Part shown: in pieces, positions 8,223 to 18,174 of the stretch | Layout: each line of letters opens with the position of its first letter | Position numbering within the stretch: position 1 is the stretch's first letter | NCBI RefSeq assembly: GCF_014649715.1 | Contig: NZ_BMTO01000004.1 | Span: 158,995-222,994, forward strand | Source: Streptomyces lateritius | GTDB lineage: Bacteria > Actinomycetota > Actinomycetes > Streptomycetales > Streptomycetaceae | Length of the DNA: 64,000 nt | Direction of reading: 5' to 3' | Made by a program: the position numbers and the translations under genes | Notes under the pieces: generated by a model | Databases searched by the model: none | Seen by the model: only the letters and a program-made list of their open reading frames with translations | Told to the model about the DNA's origin: nothing

Positions 8223-11200
8223 ATGGCCTCGTCGCCAACCCCTTCCGCCGACAGCCGGAACCGCGCCGCAACTCTCCGCGAGGCACTCGCGACCCGCGTG
8301 GTCGTGGCCGACGGAGCCATGGGCACCATGCTCCAGGCCCAGGACCCCACCCTCGAGGACTTCGAGAACCTCGAAGGCTGCAACGAGATCCTGAACGTGA
8401 CCCGCCCGGACATCGTCCGCTCGGTGCACCAGGAGTACTTCGCCGCGGGCGTGGACTGCGTCGAGACCAACACCTTCGGCGCGAACTTCGCGGCGCTCGC
8501 CGAGTACGACATCGCCGACCGCGTCCACGAACTGTCCGAGGCGGGCGCCCGGATCGCCCGCGAGGTCGCCGACGAGTTCACCGCCTCCACCGGGCAGCAG
8601 CGCTGGGTCCTGGGCTCCATGGGCCCCGGCACCAAGCTGCCCACCCTGGGCCACGCCCCGTACACCACCCTGCGCGACGCCTACCAGCAGAACGCCGAGG
8701 GCATGCTCGCCGGCGGTGCCGACGCGCTGCTCGTGGAGACGACCCAGGACCTGCTGCAGACCAAGGCCTCCGTCATCGGTGCCCGCCGCGCCCTGGACGC
8801 GCTCGGCCTCGACGTACCGCTGATCTGTTCCGTGACCGTCGAGACCACCGGCACCATGCTGCTGGGCTCCGAGATCGGAGCCGCCCTGACGGCCCTGGAG
8901 CCGCTGGGCATCGACATGATCGGCCTCAACTGCGCCACCGGCCCCGCCGAGATGAGCGAGCACCTGCGCTATCTCGCCCGCCACTCCCGTATCCCGCTCT
9001 CCTGCATGCCCAACGCCGGACTGCCCGTCCTCGGAAAGAACGGCGCGCACTACCCGCTGAGCCCGGTCGAGCTCGCCGACGCCCAGGAGACCTTCGTCCG
9101 CGAGTACGGGCTCTCTCTCGTCGGCGGCTGCTGCGGTACGACGCCGGAGCACCTGCGCCAGGTCGTCGAGCGGGTCCGCGACCTCGCCCCGGCCGTCCGC
9201 GACCCCCGGCCCGAGCCCGGCGCCGCGTCCCTCTACCAGACGGTCCCGTTCCGCCAGGACACCGCCTACATGGCGATCGGTGAGCGGACCAACGCCAACG
9301 GCTCCAAGAAGTTCCGCGAGGCCATGCTCGAAGGCCGCTGGGACGACTGCGTCGAGATGGCCCGCGACCAGATCCGCGAGGGCGCGCACATGCTCGACCT
9401 CTGCGTCGACTACGTGGGCCGCGACGGCGTCGCCGACATGGAGGAGCTCGCCGGCCGCTTCGCCACCGCCTCCACCCTTCCGATCGTCCTCGACTCCACC
9501 GAGGTCGACGTCCTGCGGGCCGGCCTGGAGAAGCTCGGCGGCCGCGCCGTCATCAACTCCGTCAACTACGAGGACGGCGACGGCCCCGACTCCCGCTTCG
9601 CCAAGGTCACCCGACTGGCCCAGGAACACGGCGCCGCGCTGATCGCGCTCACCATCGACGAGGAGGGCCAGGCCCGCACCGTCGAGAACAAGGTCGCCAT
9701 CGCCGAGCGGATCATCGCCGACCTCACCGACAACTGGGGCATCCACGAGTCGGACATCCTCATCGACACCCTCACCTTCACCATCTGCACCGGGCAGGAG
9801 GAGTCCCGCAAGGACGGCGTGGCCACCATCGAGGCCATCCGCGAGCTCAAGCGCCGCCACCCGGACGTGCAGACGACCCTCGGCCTCTCCAACATCTCCT
9901 TCGGCCTCAACCCGGCCGCGCGCATCCTGCTCAACTCCGTCTTCCTCGACGAGTGCGTCAAGGCGGGCCTTGACTCGGCGATCGTGCACGCCTCCAAGAT
10001 CCTGCCGATCGCCCGCTTCGACGACGAGCAGGTCACCACCGCCCTCGACCTGATCTACGACCGGCGCTCCGAGGGCTACGACCCGCTGCAGAAGCTGATG
10101 GCGCTCTTCGAGGGCGCCACCACCAAGTCCCTCAAGGCCGGCAAGGCGGAGGAACTGCTCGCCCTCCCGCTGGAGGAGCGCCTCAAGCGCCGCATCATCG
10201 ACGGGGAGAAGAACGGCCTGGAGGCCGACCTCGACGAGGCCCTGACGACCCGCCCCGCCCTCGACATCGTCAACGAGACGCTGCTCGACGGAATGAAGGT
10301 CGTCGGCGAGCTCTTCGGCTCCGGCCAGATGCAGCTGCCGTTCGTGCTGCAGTCCGCCGAGGTCATGAAGACCGCCGTGGCCTACCTCGAACCGCACATG
10401 GAGAAGACCGACGACGACGGAAAGGGCACGATCGTGCTCGCCACCGTCCGCGGCGACGTCCACGACATCGGCAAGAACCTCGTCGACATCATCCTCTCCA
10501 ACAACGGCTACAACGTGGTGAACCTGGGCATCAAGCAGCCCGTCTCCGCGATCCTCGACGCGGCCGAGGAGCACCGGGCCGACGTGATCGGCATGTCCGG
10601 CCTGCTGGTCAAGTCCACGGTGATCATGAAGGAGAACCTGGAGGAGCTGAACCAGCGCGGCCTGGCCGCCGACTTCCCGGTCATCCTCGGCGGAGCCGCC
10701 CTGACCCGCGCCTACGTCGAGCAGGACCTGCACGAGATCTACCAGGGCGAGGTCCGTTACGCCCGGGACGCCTTCGAGGGCCTGCGGCTCATGGACGCCC
10801 TCATCGCCGTCAAGCGCGGCGTGCCCGGGGCGGCACTGCCCGAGCTCAAGCAGCGCCGGGTCGCCCAGCGCGCCTCGGCCCCCGAGGTCGACGAGCCGGA
10901 GCCGGCCGGCCGCTCGGACGTCGCCACCGACAACCCCGTGCCCACCCCGCCGTTCTGGGGCACCCGGGTCGTCAAGGGCATCCAGCTCAAGGAGTACGCG
11001 AGCTGGCTCGACGAAGGCGCCCTCTTCAAGGGCCAGTGGGGCCTCAAGCAGAACCGGACCGGTGACGGACCCTCGTACGAGGAACTGGTGGAGAGCGAGG
11101 GCCGGCCGCGGCTGCGCGGCTGGCTGGAGCGCCTGCACACCGAGAACCTGCTGGAGGCGGCCGTCGTCCACGGCTACTTCCCCTGCGTCTCCAAGGGTGA

Positions 11201-11732
11201 CGACCTGATCATCCTCGACGACGCCGGCAATGAGCGCACCCGCTTCACCTTCCCGCGCCAGCGCCGCGGCAGGCGCCTGTGCCTGGCCGACTTCTTCCGC
11301 CCGGAGGAGTCCGGCGAGACCGATGTCGTCGGCCTCCAGGTCGTCACCGTCGGCTCCCGGATCGGCGAGGCCACCGCCAAGCTCTTCGAGTCCGACTCCT
11401 ACCGCGACTACCTGGAGCTGCACGGCCTGTCCGTCCAGCTGGCCGAAGCGCTCGCCGAGTACTGGCACGCGCGCGTGCGCTCCGAGCTCGGCTTCGCGGG
11501 CGAGGACCCCGCCGACGTGGAGGACATGTTCGCGCTGAAGTACCGCGGCGCGCGCTTCTCCCTGGGCTACGGTGCCTGCCCCGACCTGGAGGACCGTGCG
11601 AAGATCGCCGACCTGCTCCGGCCCGAGCGGATCGGCGTCCAGCTCTCCGAGGAGTTCCAGCTCCACCCGGAGCAGTCCACGGACGCGATCGTCATCCACC
11701 ACCCCGAGGCGAAGTACTTCAACGCACGCTGA
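8223..11732 (+). CDS. metH: Cobalamin-dependent methionine synthase
   Basis: This 1169-residue modular enzyme transfers the methyl group of 5-methyltetrahydrofolate to homocysteine through methylcobalamin. In order: a homocysteine domain (residues 20-330) with zinc cysteines at about 238 (LNCATGP) and 302-303 (GGCCGTTPEH); a pterin-binding domain (GERTNANGSKKFREA onward, residues 345-620); a cobalamin cap and a B12 domain with DVHDIG at about 745-750; and a reactivation domain reaching the C-terminus (CPDLEDRAKI). The ATG at 8223 has GGGAG upstream. The gene stands alone, divergent from gylR. Confidence 0.97.
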   Translation: MASSPTPSADSRNRAATLREALATRVVVADGAMGTMLQAQDPTLEDFENLEGCNEILNVTRPDIVRSVHQEYFAAGVDCVETNTFGANFAALAEYDIADRVHELSEAGARIAREVADEFTASTGQQRWVLGSMGPGTKLPTLGHAPYTTLRDAYQQNAEGMLAGGADALLVETTQDLLQTKASVIGARRALDALGLDVPLICSVTVETTGTMLLGSEIGAALTALEPLGIDMIGLNCATGPAEMSEHLRYLARHSRIPLSCMPNAGLPVLGKNGAHYPLSPVELADAQETFVREYGLSLVGGCCGTTPEHLRQVVERVRDLAPAVRDPRPEPGAASLYQTVPFRQDTAYMAIGERTNANGSKKFREAMLEGRWDDCVEMARDQIREGAHMLDLCVDYVGRDGVADMEELAGRFATASTLPIVLDSTEVDVLRAGLEKLGGRAVINSVNYEDGDGPDSRFAKVTRLAQEHGAALIALTIDEEGQARTVENKVAIAERIIADLTDNWGIHESDILIDTLTFTICTGQEESRKDGVATIEAIRELKRRHPDVQTTLGLSNISFGLNPAARILLNSVFLDECVKAGLDSAIVHASKILPIARFDDEQVTTALDLIYDRRSEGYDPLQKLMALFEGATTKSLKAGKAEELLALPLEERLKRRIIDGEKNGLEADLDEALTTRPALDIVNETLLDGMKVVGELFGSGQMQLPFVLQSAEVMKTAVAYLEPHMEKTDDDGKGTIVLATVRGDVHDIGKNLVDIILSNNGYNVVNLGIKQPVSAILDAAEEHRADVIGMSGLLVKSTVIMKENLEELNQRGLAADFPVILGGAALTRAYVEQDLHEIYQGEVRYARDAFEGLRLMDALIAVKRGVPGAALPELKQRRVAQRASAPEVDEPEPAGRSDVATDNPVPTPPFWGTRVVKGIQLKEYASWLDEGALFKGQWGLKQNRTGDGPSYEELVESEGRPRLRGWLERLHTENLLEAAVVHGYFPCVSKGDDLIILDDAGNERTRFTFPRQRRGRRLCLADFFRPEESGETDVVGLQVVTVGSRIGEATAKLFESDSYRDYLELHGLSVQLAEALAEYWHARVRSELGFAGEDPADVEDMFALKYRGARFSLGYGACPDLEDRAKIADLLRPERIGVQLSEEFQLHPEQSTDAIVIHHPEAKYFNAR

Positions 11733-11765
11733 GGCGTCCGGCACACGCGAGGGGTAAATACCCGC

Positions 11766-11783
11766 GTCCCGGGCGATCGGGAC
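11766..11783 (+). terminator. Short hairpin after metH
   Basis: GTCCCG at 11766-11771 pairs perfectly with CGGGAC at 11778-11783. It may act as a weak terminator or as a leader element for the next gene; it lacks a T-run. Confidence 0.35.
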
Positions 11784-11872
11784 GTACACTTGTCGGCCCA
11801 GTGCAGGCCGGTCTCCTTCTCCGTACCGGGGAGGGGGGCCGGCCTTCTCGTCCCTCCATGGAGGTGTGCCGG

Positions 11873-12571
11873 ATGACCAGTACGGTCCCCGCGTCCTTGT
11901 TCCGCACCAACGGAAGCTCCGCCCTGCAGGCGGTCTTCCTCGACATGGACGGCACCCTCGTCGACACCGAGGGATTCTGGTGGGAGGCGGAGGTGGAGGC
12001 CTTCGCCGCCCTCGGGCACCGGCTGGAGGAGTCCTGGCGCGACATCGTCGTGGGCGGCCCCATGACCCGCAGCGCTGGCTACCTCATCGAGGCCACCGGC
12101 GCCGACATCACCCTCCCCGAACTCACGGTGCTGCTGAACGAGAAGTTCGAGCAGCGCATCGAGCGCGGCGTGCCACTCATGCCGGGCGCCGAACGGCTCC
12201 TCGCCGAGCTGGCCCACCACAACATCCCGACCGCTCTGGTCTCCGCCTCCCACCGGCGCATCATCGACCAGATCCTGGCGTCCCTGGGCCGTGACCGCTT
12301 CGCCCTGAGCGTCGCCGGCGACGAGGTGGTCCGCACCAAGCCGGACCCCGAGCCCTACCTGACCGCCGCCGACGGGGTCGGCGCCGACCCCTCCCTGTGC
12401 GCGGTCATCGAGGACACCGCGACGGGTGTGGCGGCCGCCGAGGCGGCCGGCTGCCGGGTCGTCGCCGTGCCCTCCGTCGCGCCCATCGCGCCCTCTCCGG
12501 GCCGGGTCGTGGTCCGCTCGCTGGAGGACGTGGACGTCCCCTTCCTGCGGACGCTGATCTCCGGGCCGTGA
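11873..12571 (+). CDS. HAD-superfamily phosphatase
   Basis: This 232-residue hydrolase has the haloacid dehalogenase motif I as FLDMDGTLVDTEG near residue 20, motif II as ALVSASHRR, the lysine in RTKPDPEPY and motif IV as VIEDTATGVAAA. A helical cap lies between motifs I and II, as in beta-phosphoglucomutase-like members (subfamily IA). The substrate cannot be inferred. The ATG at 11873 is chosen because GGAGGT sits eight bases upstream; an in-frame ATG at 11858 lacks such a site. Confidence 0.88.
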   Translation: MTSTVPASLFRTNGSSALQAVFLDMDGTLVDTEGFWWEAEVEAFAALGHRLEESWRDIVVGGPMTRSAGYLIEATGADITLPELTVLLNEKFEQRIERGVPLMPGAERLLAELAHHNIPTALVSASHRRIIDQILASLGRDRFALSVAGDEVVRTKPDPEPYLTAADGVGADPSLCAVIEDTATGVAAAEAAGCRVVAVPSVAPIAPSPGRVVVRSLEDVDVPFLRTLISGP

Positions 12572-13071
12572 GCCTTCGCCGGCTCGGCCCTTCGCGTCTT
12601 CGATCCTTTGAGCTTTCTCTGAGCCTGGCTTTCCGGCCCGCATTCCGAGCGGGAAATGAACCGGCCATTCGCCGAAAAGGCGCCACGTGACGTTGGTCAC
12701 GCAGCGTGCCGGTCGGCGGGTGGCCGGTCTGCGTCAGGTGTCCGGATCGCGGCGGTTGCGCCCTCCCCGTGTGTCCTGATTCGCCTCATCGCATACGAAA
12801 CGTACCGGCGCATGACTATCGAGCGCACCGCATTCATGATCACTGTGCGATTACTCGTCCAGGTGCCCGCGGTCGGGCAATACGGCGCCGCGCACTAATC
12901 TTTCGCGAGTACTTCGCCGCACCATCCGTGTGCCCCGGCGCCCCATCCAAGTCGCCGCGAACACAGGACCGATCGCACACCATCCCGGCCCGATCCTCCG
13001 CCCCGACCGGGCGGCCGGCGGCGGAGTCCGTACCCGCTGTATCCCAGTGCCGGATGAGGAGAACGTCCAGG
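12572..13071. other. Gene-free region ahead of the binding-protein pair
   Basis: About 500 bases without a credible gene. The codon pattern of the open frames here is poor and the downstream lipoprotein starts at 13072 with GAGGAGA. An inverted repeat GTGAC-GTTG-GTCAC at 12687-12700 may be a regulator site. Base composition between 12780 and 12900 is less GC-rich than its surroundings, as expected for a promoter. Confidence 0.5.
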
Positions 13072-14661
13072 ATGAACCGCAAGACTCTGGTGCTGCCGGC
13101 CGTGGCCGGCCTGCTCGCCCCCCTGCTCGTCGCCTGTGGCGGATCGGACGGGAGCGGAGCCATCGTCGTCGGCACCACGGACCAGTTCCTCGCCACCAGC
13201 GAGGCCCCCGCGCCCCTCGACCCGGCCTTCGCCTACGACACCGGCGCCTGGAACATCCTGCGGCAGACCGTCCAGACCCTCATGCACGTCCCGCGCGGCG
13301 GCGGCGAGCCCGTACCCGACGCCGCCGAGAGCTGCGCCTTCAGCGACCGGGCCAGCGAGAGCTACCGCTGCACCCTGCGCGAAGGGCTCACCTTCGCCGA
13401 CGGGACCCCCGTCACCGCCGAGGACGTCAAGTTCTCCGTCGAGCGCGTGCTCACCATCAAGTCCGACAACGGCACCGCCGCACTCCTCGCCAACATCGAC
13501 GCCGTCGAGACCAAGAACGAGCGCGAGATCGTCTTCCACCTCAAGACGCCCGACGCGACCTTCCCGTACAAGCTCTCCACCCCGGTCGCCGGCATCCTCA
13601 GCAAGGAGAAGTACAGCGCCGACAAGCTCCGCGAGGGCTTCGAGGTCGACGGATCCGGCCCCTACACCATGAAGGCGGAGCTCGACGGCGAGCGCGTCGC
13701 CAAGGTCGTCTTCACCCGGAACGAGAAGTACAAGGGCGACGCGACCCTGCGCAACGACAAGGTCGAGCTGCGCTCCTTCGCCGACGCGGACAGCATGAAC
13801 AAGGCCCTCGAGGACCGCCGGATCGACATGATGACCCGCGCCATGTCGCTCGGCCAGGTCAAGGAGCTCACCGAGAAGCCCAAGGAGGGCATCGAGCTCA
13901 CCGAGGTCCCCGGCCTGGAGATCCGCTACCTCGCCTTCAACACCGCCGACTCCTCCGTCAAGGACAAGGCCGTCCGCCAGGCCATGGCCGCCGTCGTCGA
14001 CCGCGGCCGGCTCGTCAGCGAGGTCTACGGCACCACCGCCCAGCCGCTCTACTCGCTGATCCCCTCCAGCGTCACCGGTCACTCCACCGCCTTCTTCGAC
14101 GCCTACGGAGAGCCCAGCACCGCCCGGGCGCGCGGCATTCTGCGCGAGGCCGGCGTCACCGCACCGGTGAAGCTGACCCTGCACTACACCACCGACCACT
14201 ACGGCTCCGACACCAAGAAGGAGTTCGAGACGCTGCGCGGCCAGCTCAACGCCACCGGACTCTTCGACGTCACCGTCCAGGGCGCCGAGTGGTCCACCTT
14301 CCGGCCCGCGCAGAAGCGCGGCGACTACCCCGTCTACGGCCTGGGCTGGTTCCCCGACTTCCCCGACCCGGACAACTACATCGCCCCCTTCCTCGACGCC
14401 GACAACTTCCTCAACACCCCCTACGTCAACAAGTCCGTCCGCGACCAGTTGATCCCGCAGTCGCGCCGCTCGGCCGACCGCACCGCCGCCGGCCCCACCT
14501 TCGGGCAGATCCAGAAGATCGTCGCCAAGGACGTGCCCGTCCTGCCGCTGTGGCAGGGCAAGCAGTACGTCGCCGCCCGCGACGACGTCACCGGCGTCGA
14601 ATGGGCGCTCAACACCTCCTCGGACCTGCTCCTGTGGGAGCTCGGCCGCGGCACCGCCTGA
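13072..14661 (+). CDS. Family 5 solute-binding lipoprotein (peptide/opine/nickel type)
   Basis: This 529-residue protein has a lipoprotein signal ending in LLVACGG (Cys at about residue 23) and then an extracellular family 5 binding domain. Typical features are the YRCTLREGLTFADGTPVTAEDVKFS block, FRLKTPDATFP-like FHLKTPDATFP, and a C-terminal PVLPLWQGKQYVAARDDVTG. It would capture an oligopeptide or similar ligand for an ABC importer, but no permease or ATPase gene lies nearby, so it may serve transporters elsewhere or act as a sensor. It is followed 77 bases later by a paralogue. Confidence 0.9.
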   Translation: MNRKTLVLPAVAGLLAPLLVACGGSDGSGAIVVGTTDQFLATSEAPAPLDPAFAYDTGAWNILRQTVQTLMHVPRGGGEPVPDAAESCAFSDRASESYRCTLREGLTFADGTPVTAEDVKFSVERVLTIKSDNGTAALLANIDAVETKNEREIVFHLKTPDATFPYKLSTPVAGILSKEKYSADKLREGFEVDGSGPYTMKAELDGERVAKVVFTRNEKYKGDATLRNDKVELRSFADADSMNKALEDRRIDMMTRAMSLGQVKELTEKPKEGIELTEVPGLEIRYLAFNTADSSVKDKAVRQAMAAVVDRGRLVSEVYGTTAQPLYSLIPSSVTGHSTAFFDAYGEPSTARARGILREAGVTAPVKLTLHYTTDHYGSDTKKEFETLRGQLNATGLFDVTVQGAEWSTFRPAQKRGDYPVYGLGWFPDFPDPDNYIAPFLDADNFLNTPYVNKSVRDQLIPQSRRSADRTAAGPTFGQIQKIVAKDVPVLPLWQGKQYVAARDDVTGVEWALNTSSDLLLWELGRGTA

Positions 14662-14738
14662 CCCCTCAACCAGCTCCGTTTCAACCGGCCGCGCACAGGC
14701 GTGCGGCCGGCCTGGCAAGAGATCAAGAGGCACGTTCT

Positions 14739-16322
14739 GTGAAGCACAACAAGTGGCTGACGGCTCCCCTCGCCGCGGGGCTGTCCGCCGCCCTGCTCAG
14801 TGGCTGCGGCGCCGAGCAGGGTGGAGGCTCGGCGAGCTCCGGGGACAACGTCCGCGTCGGCATGTCCGACGAGGTCCTCGCCACCGACCCCGCGGCCGGT
14901 TACGACCCCGGCTCCTGGCTGCTGTTCAACAACGTCTTCCAGTCCCTGCTCAGCTTCCCCAAGGGCAGCACGGAGCCCGAGCCGGAGGCCGCCGAGAAGT
15001 GCGACTTCCAGGGAGGCAGCAAGGTCTACCGCTGCACCCTGCGCGAGGGCCTGGAGTTCTCCAACGGCAACCCGCTGACCTCGAAGGACGTCAAGTTCTC
15101 CTTCGACCGCGCGCGGAAGATCGCCGCCCCCTCCGGCCCGGCACCGCTGCTCGCCACGATCGACTCCATCGAGACCCCCGACGACCGCACCGTCGTCTTC
15201 CGCCTCAAGACCCCCGACGCCACCTTCCCGAGCAAGATAGCCTCCGGCGCCGGCTCCATCGTCGACCACCGCGAGTACGCCGAGGACGCGCTGCGCACCG
15301 ACGGCAAGGCGGTCGGCTCAGGCCCGTACAAGCTGGAGTCCCTCAGCGACACCGAGGCCGTCTTCTCCGTCAACTCCGGCTACCGGGGCACCGCCGAGAC
15401 GAAGAACGGCGGCGTCACCCTCAAGCTCTACGGCGGCGACCGCGCCGCCCTCTCCAAGGCCCTCGCCGACAATGAGATCGACGTCGCCTACCGTGGCCTC
15501 GCCGCCGACGAGGTCGCCTCCCTCGAAGCCTCCGCCGCCACGGACGACCAGGGCATCGAGGTCGTCCAGGGCACCAGCGCCGAGGTCCAGCACCTGGTCT
15601 TCAACGTCAAGGACCCCGTCGTCGGCAAGCTCGGCGTCCGCAAGGCCATCGCCCATCTCGTCGACCGCGACGCACTCGTCCAGAACGTCTACAAGTCGAC
15701 CGCCACCCCGCTGTACTCGATCGTCCCGGCGGGCATAGCGGGCCACAACACCGCCTTCTTCGACACCTACGGCGGCCGCCCCGACGCCGCCAAGGCCAAG
15801 AAGGCGCTCCGCGAGGCCGGCATCACCGACAAGGTGAAGCTCACCCTCTGGTCCACCCCGAGCCGCTACGGCCCCGCCACCGACCAGGAGCTCAAGGCGA
15901 TCGCCGAACAGCTCAACGCCAGCGGCCTGTTCCAGGCCACCGTGCAGTCGGTCGAGTTCGAGCAGTACGAGAAGGACATCGAAGCCGGCAAGTACGGCGT
16001 GTACGTCAAGGGCTGGGTGCCCGACTACCCCGACGCCGACAACTTCACCGCCCCCTTCTTCGGCGAGGGCAACGTCCTCGGCAACAACTACCAGAACACC
16101 ACGATCACCGGCAGCCTCATCCCCAAGACCTCGGCCGCCGCCGACCGCGCCACCACCGACCAGGACTTCGGCCGGATCCAGGACCTCGTCGCCGAAGAAC
16201 TGCCGATCCTCCCGCTGTGGCAGGGCAAGCAGTACGCGGTCGCCCGCGACAACGTCACCGGCCTCGAGTGGACCCTGGACGCCTCGACCGTCTTCCGCTT
16301 CTGGGAGCTCAAGAAGAGCTGA
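14739..16322 (+). CDS. Second family 5 solute-binding lipoprotein, paralogue
   Basis: This 527-residue protein has a lipobox LLSGCGA (Cys at about residue 24). It aligns with the preceding protein over its length, sharing YRCTLREGL, LKTPDATFP, HNTAFFDTYG-like and LPLWQGKQY segments, so the pair arose by tandem duplication. The GTG start at 14739 follows an AAGAGG stretch. Like its neighbour it has no transporter partner in the window. A strong terminator follows, so the two genes form a closed unit. Confidence 0.9.
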   Translation: MKHNKWLTAPLAAGLSAALLSGCGAEQGGGSASSGDNVRVGMSDEVLATDPAAGYDPGSWLLFNNVFQSLLSFPKGSTEPEPEAAEKCDFQGGSKVYRCTLREGLEFSNGNPLTSKDVKFSFDRARKIAAPSGPAPLLATIDSIETPDDRTVVFRLKTPDATFPSKIASGAGSIVDHREYAEDALRTDGKAVGSGPYKLESLSDTEAVFSVNSGYRGTAETKNGGVTLKLYGGDRAALSKALADNEIDVAYRGLAADEVASLEASAATDDQGIEVVQGTSAEVQHLVFNVKDPVVGKLGVRKAIAHLVDRDALVQNVYKSTATPLYSIVPAGIAGHNTAFFDTYGGRPDAAKAKKALREAGITDKVKLTLWSTPSRYGPATDQELKAIAEQLNASGLFQATVQSVEFEQYEKDIEAGKYGVYVKGWVPDYPDADNFTAPFFGEGNVLGNNYQNTTITGSLIPKTSAAADRATTDQDFGRIQDLVAEELPILPLWQGKQYAVARDNVTGLEWTLDASTVFRFWELKKS

Positions 16323-16400
16323 CCCCCTCGCACGGCCCAGAGGGCTCCTCGCAGGACGAAGGGGCGTTCCGGGACGGCGAAGGAGCCTCCCCGCACGACG

Positions 16401-16437
16401 AAGGGGCCCGGCACGCACCACGCGCGCCGGGCCCCTT
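16401..16437. terminator. Bidirectional terminator, 12-bp perfect stem
   Basis: AAGGGGCCCGGC (16401-16412) pairs with 16426-16437 across a 13-nt loop. It lies between the second binding protein (plus) and the response regulator (minus). Confidence 0.88.
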
Positions 16438-16465
16438 CCCGTTCACCCCAGGCATCCCCTGGAGG

Positions 16466-17137
16466 CTACTGCGCCCCCGGACGGACCAGACCGCTCTCGT
16501 ACGCGTACACCGCCGCCTGCACCCGGTCCCGCAGACCCAGCTTGGTCAGCACATGACCCACATGCGTCTTCACCGTCGTCTCACTGACGAACAGATCGGC
16601 AGCGATCTCCGCGTTCGACAGCCCGCGCGCCACCAGCTTCAGCACCTCGACCTCACGGTCGGTCAGCGTGTTCAGCGTGTCCGGCACCTGCTCCTCACCC
16701 GACGGCAGATGCGCCGAGTACTTGTCCAGAAGCCGACGCGTGATCGACGGCGCCAGCATCGCCTCACCCGCCGCCACCACCCGGATCGCCTGCACCAGTT
16801 CATTGGCCGGAGCGTCCTTCAGCAAGAACCCGCTCGCCCCCGCCCGCAGCGCCTCCACCACGTACTCGTCCAGGTCGAACGTCGTCAGCACCAGCACCTT
16901 CGCCGGACCGTCCCGGCCCGGACCCGTGATCTGCCGGGTCGCCTCCACCCCGTCCATCCGCGGCATCCGGATGTCCATCAGCACCACATCGGGCTGCAGC
17001 GCCCGCACCTGGTCCAGCGCCTGCAGACCGTCCCCGGCCTCACCGACGACCGCGATGTCCTGCTCCGCCTCCAGAATCATCCGGAAACCGGTGCGCAGCA
17101 GCGGCTGGTCGTCGACCAGTAGGACGCGGATGGCCAC
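16466..17137 (-). CDS. NarL/LuxR-type response regulator, no adjacent kinase
   Basis: This 223-residue regulator has a receiver domain (LLVDDQPLLRTGF at the N-terminus, acidic pocket D9-D10, phospho-acceptor D55 in VVLMDIRMPRMDG) and a C-terminal LuxR-type helix-turn-helix (LTDREVEVLKLVARGLSNAEIA, then TTVKTHVGHVLTKL). No histidine kinase is encoded nearby. The GTG start has AAGGAG and lies only 10 bases after the RecB-type nuclease gene, so the two are probably cotranscribed from the promoter at 18058-18080. Confidence 0.92.
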   Translation of the reverse strand: MAIRVLLVDDQPLLRTGFRMILEAEQDIAVVGEAGDGLQALDQVRALQPDVVLMDIRMPRMDGVEATRQITGPGRDGPAKVLVLTTFDLDEYVVEALRAGASGFLLKDAPANELVQAIRVVAAGEAMLAPSITRRLLDKYSAHLPSGEEQVPDTLNTLTDREVEVLKLVARGLSNAEIAADLFVSETTVKTHVGHVLTKLGLRDRVQAAVYAYESGLVRPGAQ

Positions 17138-17147
17138 AGGAACTCCT

Positions 17148-18050
<903 letters not shown>

Positions 18051-18057
18051 GCCCCAG

Positions 18058-18080
18058 ACCCTACGACCCGCCACCGACAG
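18058..18080 (-). promoter_or_regulatory. PafBC/RecA-NDp-type promoter of the RecB-type nuclease
   Basis: Reading the minus strand, CTGTCGGTG (18080-18072), an 8-bp spacer and TAGGGT (18063-18058) fit TTGTCRGTG-N8-TAnnnT in all but the first base. The -10 ends seven bases before the ATG at 18050, so transcription would start at or next to the start codon. Confidence 0.7.
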
Positions 18081-18174
18081 CGAGCCGCATACCATCGACG
18101 GCGGAGCCCGTCACGCTGCATGATCGAAGAGTGACGCACGACGTGGGTCGGGCGGAAGGCGACGAGAGGAACCC

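Noticed and set aside
8217..11789. A very long open frame on the minus strand, antisense to metH
   Set aside because: It has the Gly/Val/Leu/Asp-rich composition of a GC-rich shadow frame, no family motif and no ribosome site. metH on the plus strand is certain.
11790..11798. TTGTCGGCC upstream of the HAD gene as another damage-type promoter
   Set aside because: Eight bases on there is no TAnnnT element, and the last two bases of the box do not match.
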